Shown here in pieces: positions 19,914 to 21,598 of a stretch of DNA of 21,598 bases; the stretch's first letter is position 1; each line of letters starts with the position of its first letter. Origin of the DNA: a virus; the IMG/VR virus record IMGVR_UViG_3300036853_000023, positions 1 through 21,598 of that record. The stretch is one strand, 5' to 3'. Position numbers and translations under genes: made by a program. The notes below the pieces were generated by a model. It ran no database searches. It was not told the origin of the DNA and saw nothing but the letters and a program-made list of their open reading frames with translations.

Positions 19914-21598
19914 ATGCCCACGGTTCGCACGCTTGGCGGCACGCGCGTCTCGACGCAAGCCCTTCCCGGAGAGCGGCTGTCGGGCGCGCCGACGGCGGAG
20001 TCGCTCGGCGCGGGCGCCGCGCGCGCGCGGGCCGGGGCCTGGAGCGCCGTCGGCTCGGCGGCCGGGGGCCTGGCGCAGACCTTCGGCGAGGTCGCCGACC
20101 GCGAACGCGCCAAAGCGAACGAGGTCGCGCTCCTCGAGGCGAAGAACAAGCTCGATCAGTGGGAGCTCGACACCCTCTATAAGCCCGACACCGGCGCGCT
20201 CAATCAGCACGGGAAGGGCGCCTTCGGACTCCCCGAAACGATCGACGACGCGTTCGGGAAGTTCGCCGGCGGCGTCGAGGCGTCGCTTGCGACCGACGAG
20301 CAGCGGGTCGCCTTCGGCAAGCTCCGGCAGCAGCGCGCGACCGAGATCGGGCTGAACATCCGCCGGCACGTGCAGGGCGAGATCGAGCGCTTCGACGGGC
20401 AGGAGCTCGACGCCACGCTCAAGAACGCGACCAACCTGGCCGCGGCCAATGCGCTCGACCCGCGCCGCGTCGGCACCGAGATCGCGAGCGGTGAAGACGC
20501 GATCATTCAGCACGCCAATCGCTACGGCATCGGCCCGGAGACCTACGAGGCGCAAGTCGAAGCCTTCCGGTCGGGCGCGCATATCGGCGTGATCAATAAC
20601 CTCCTGAGCGCCGGCCACGAGCGCGCGGCCGAGATTTACTACGAGGAGAAGAAGGGCGAGATCGCCGGCACGCAGCAAGACCAGGTCGCCAAAGCCATCG
20701 AAGCCGGGACGACGGCGAAGAAGGGCCGCACGGCCGCCGATGCGATCTGGAATGAACTGGGGCCCAAGGGCGACGCGGCGCCGATCGAGCTCGACAAGAT
20801 GGAAGAGCGCGCGTCGAAACTCTTCCCCGACGACGAGAAGGCGTTCGAGCAGACGCGCCGCTACCTCCGGGAGCGCAAGGCGGCGGCCGACGCGTCGCGC
20901 AAAGACCGCGACGAGCAAGTCGCCGGGACGCTCTGGAGCGCCGTCGCGCAGGGCCGCACGCTGGCACAGGTGCAGGCGACGCCGGAATACCGCAGCGCGC
21001 CCGGGCACCTGCAGGCGCAGATTTCGAACTACATCGTCGACCAAGCGGAGCAGGCGGCCAATCGCGCCTACACGCGCGGGCAGCGGGCCGAGGCCGCGCT
21101 CGACCGCGCCGAGAAGCAGAAGGAGCGCGCGAACTGGGCCGAGCTCTGGCGCCTCGAGGACCCGGCCACGCTGTCGAAGATGACCGACAACCAAGTGATC
21201 GCGCTGATGCCGACGCTCGGGATCGAGCACGTCAACCGGTTGATGACGAAGAAGCGTTCGCTCACCAAGAGCGAGGAGACGGTGCACGCGGCGACGATCG
21301 ACGAAGACCTCTTCAAGACCACGGCGCAGGCCGCCGGGTTGAACGCCTACGGCGGGAAGCAGTCCGACGCCGAGAAGGCCGACCTCGGGCAGCTCCGCAA
21401 CGCCGTCGAAAGCGCCATCGACACCGAGCAGCGCGCGACCGGGAAGATGCTGCCGCGCGAACGCAAGCAGCAGATCATGCGCGACCTCACCGATCAGCGC
21501 GTGATGCTGAACACGTGGGGCCGCGACCCGGAGAAGATCGCCGCAACCGTCGTCAACAGCGACGACCGCACGAAGGCCTACGTCCCGATTACGAAGGT
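19914..21598 (+). CDS. Large internal virion protein, 3'-truncated
   Basis: An open frame starts at ATG 19914 behind TAGGAG (19903-19908) and runs without a stop to the right edge, giving 561 residues. It is long, highly helical and rich in Glu, Lys, Arg, Ala and Gln, with segments such as FGEVADRERAKANEVALLEAKNKLDQWELD and AKLFPDDEKAFEQTRRYLRERKA-like repeats. This is the pattern of podovirus internal core proteins in the position of T7 gp15. It should act inside the capsid and in DNA ejection with the gp14-like protein. No lytic transglycosylase motif is in the visible part; one could follow in the missing C-terminus or the next gene. Confidence 0.75.
   Translation, partial: MPTVRTLGGTRVSTQALPGERLSGAPTAESLGAGAARARAGAWSAVGSAAGGLAQTFGEVADRERAKANEVALLEAKNKLDQWELDTLYKPDTGALNQHGKGAFGLPETIDDAFGKFAGGVEASLATDEQRVAFGKLRQQRATEIGLNIRRHVQGEIERFDGQELDATLKNATNLAAANALDPRRVGTEIASGEDAIIQHANRYGIGPETYEAQVEAFRSGAHIGVINNLLSAGHERAAEIYYEEKKGEIAGTQQDQVAKAIEAGTTAKKGRTAADAIWNELGPKGDAAPIELDKMEERASKLFPDDEKAFEQTRRYLRERKAAADASRKDRDEQVAGTLWSAVAQGRTLAQVQATPEYRSAPGHLQAQISNYIVDQAEQAANRAYTRGQRAEAALDRAEKQKERANWAELWRLEDPATLSKMTDNQVIALMPTLGIEHVNRLMTKKRSLTKSEETVHAATIDEDLFKTTAQAAGLNAYGGKQSDAEKADLGQLRNAVESAIDTEQRATGKMLPRERKQQIMRDLTDQRVMLNTWGRDPEKIAATVVNSDDRTKAYVPITK

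Noticed and set aside
19272-21287. Long open frame on the minus strand (671 codons)
   Set aside because: It lies wholly opposite the + strand internal virion genes, which have recognisable motifs. In GC-rich DNA the opposite frame is often open. Its translation is Arg/Leu/Gly-rich with no family pattern and no ribosome binding site context.
1-21598. Diversity-generating retroelement (because of the BPP-1-like capsid genes)
   Set aside because: No reverse transcriptase, no adenine-rich template repeat and no C-type-lectin variable-repeat motif were seen in the fibre-like proteins.
1-21598. tRNA genes, integrase, attachment sites, insertion sequences
   Set aside because: No cloverleaf, tyrosine or serine recombinase motif, transposase or terminal inverted repeat was recognised. 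Whether this is a virion genome or an integrated prophage cannot be told from the window.

Overview
The window is a continuous stretch of the late (lysis, packaging, virion) region of a tailed phage or prophage with a short, podovirus-type tail. Every supported gene is on the + strand, genes are packed with almost no intergenic space, and base composition is strongly GC-rich (about two thirds or more by eye; not computed). The order portal, Bbp19-like protein, scaffold, major capsid protein, Bbp16-like cement protein matches the capsid block of Bordetella phage BPP-1. No tape measure, sheath or tail-tube gene is present, which fits a podovirus. The host is not identifiable; a high-GC bacterium, plausibly a pseudomonadote, is an inference.

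Layout. Positions 1-1850 hold small genes and the likely lysis functions: a truncated unknown, a 52-aa single-span membrane protein, a 42-aa peptide, a DUF6527-type protein, a membrane-anchored winged-helix protein, a small HTH protein, an M15-type zinc peptidase (likely endolysin) and a small CWC protein. Positions 1847-4717 hold packaging: two small genes, one of which could be a reduced terminase small subunit, the terminase large subunit, a 47-aa peptide, a GNAT acetyltransferase and a proline-rich small protein. Positions 4717-11279 hold the head: portal, two alpha/beta enzyme-like proteins of unknown role, Bbp19-like protein, scaffold, major capsid protein, cement protein and a small structural protein with a disordered N-terminal extension. 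Positions 11331-21598 hold the tail and ejection parts: an 1184-aa protein whose C-terminus is a T7 gp11-like head-tail adaptor, a fibre-like protein, two small proteins, the tail nozzle (tubular B-like), a conserved 108-aa protein, a gp14-like internal protein and the start of a large internal virion protein that runs off the window.

How it works together. Terminase packages DNA through the portal into a shell built on scaffold and stabilised by the cement protein. Adaptor, nozzle and fibre proteins complete the short tail. The last two proteins are probably carried inside the virion and ejected. Most junctions in the first 8 kb are ATGA, GTGA or TGATG overlaps, so translation is probably coupled along the transcript.

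The most unusual points are the fusion of a gp11-like adaptor to a roughly 950-residue lectin-like N-terminal region through an acidic linker; a major capsid gene whose best ribosome binding site dictates a hydrophobic N-terminal extension; a pair of neighbouring proteins with matching Rossmann-like motifs between portal and Bbp19; and three genes whose recognisable domain ends just where the next gene starts but whose stop codon lies well inside that gene. No diversity-generating retroelement, CRISPR, tRNA, integrase or insertion sequence was seen.
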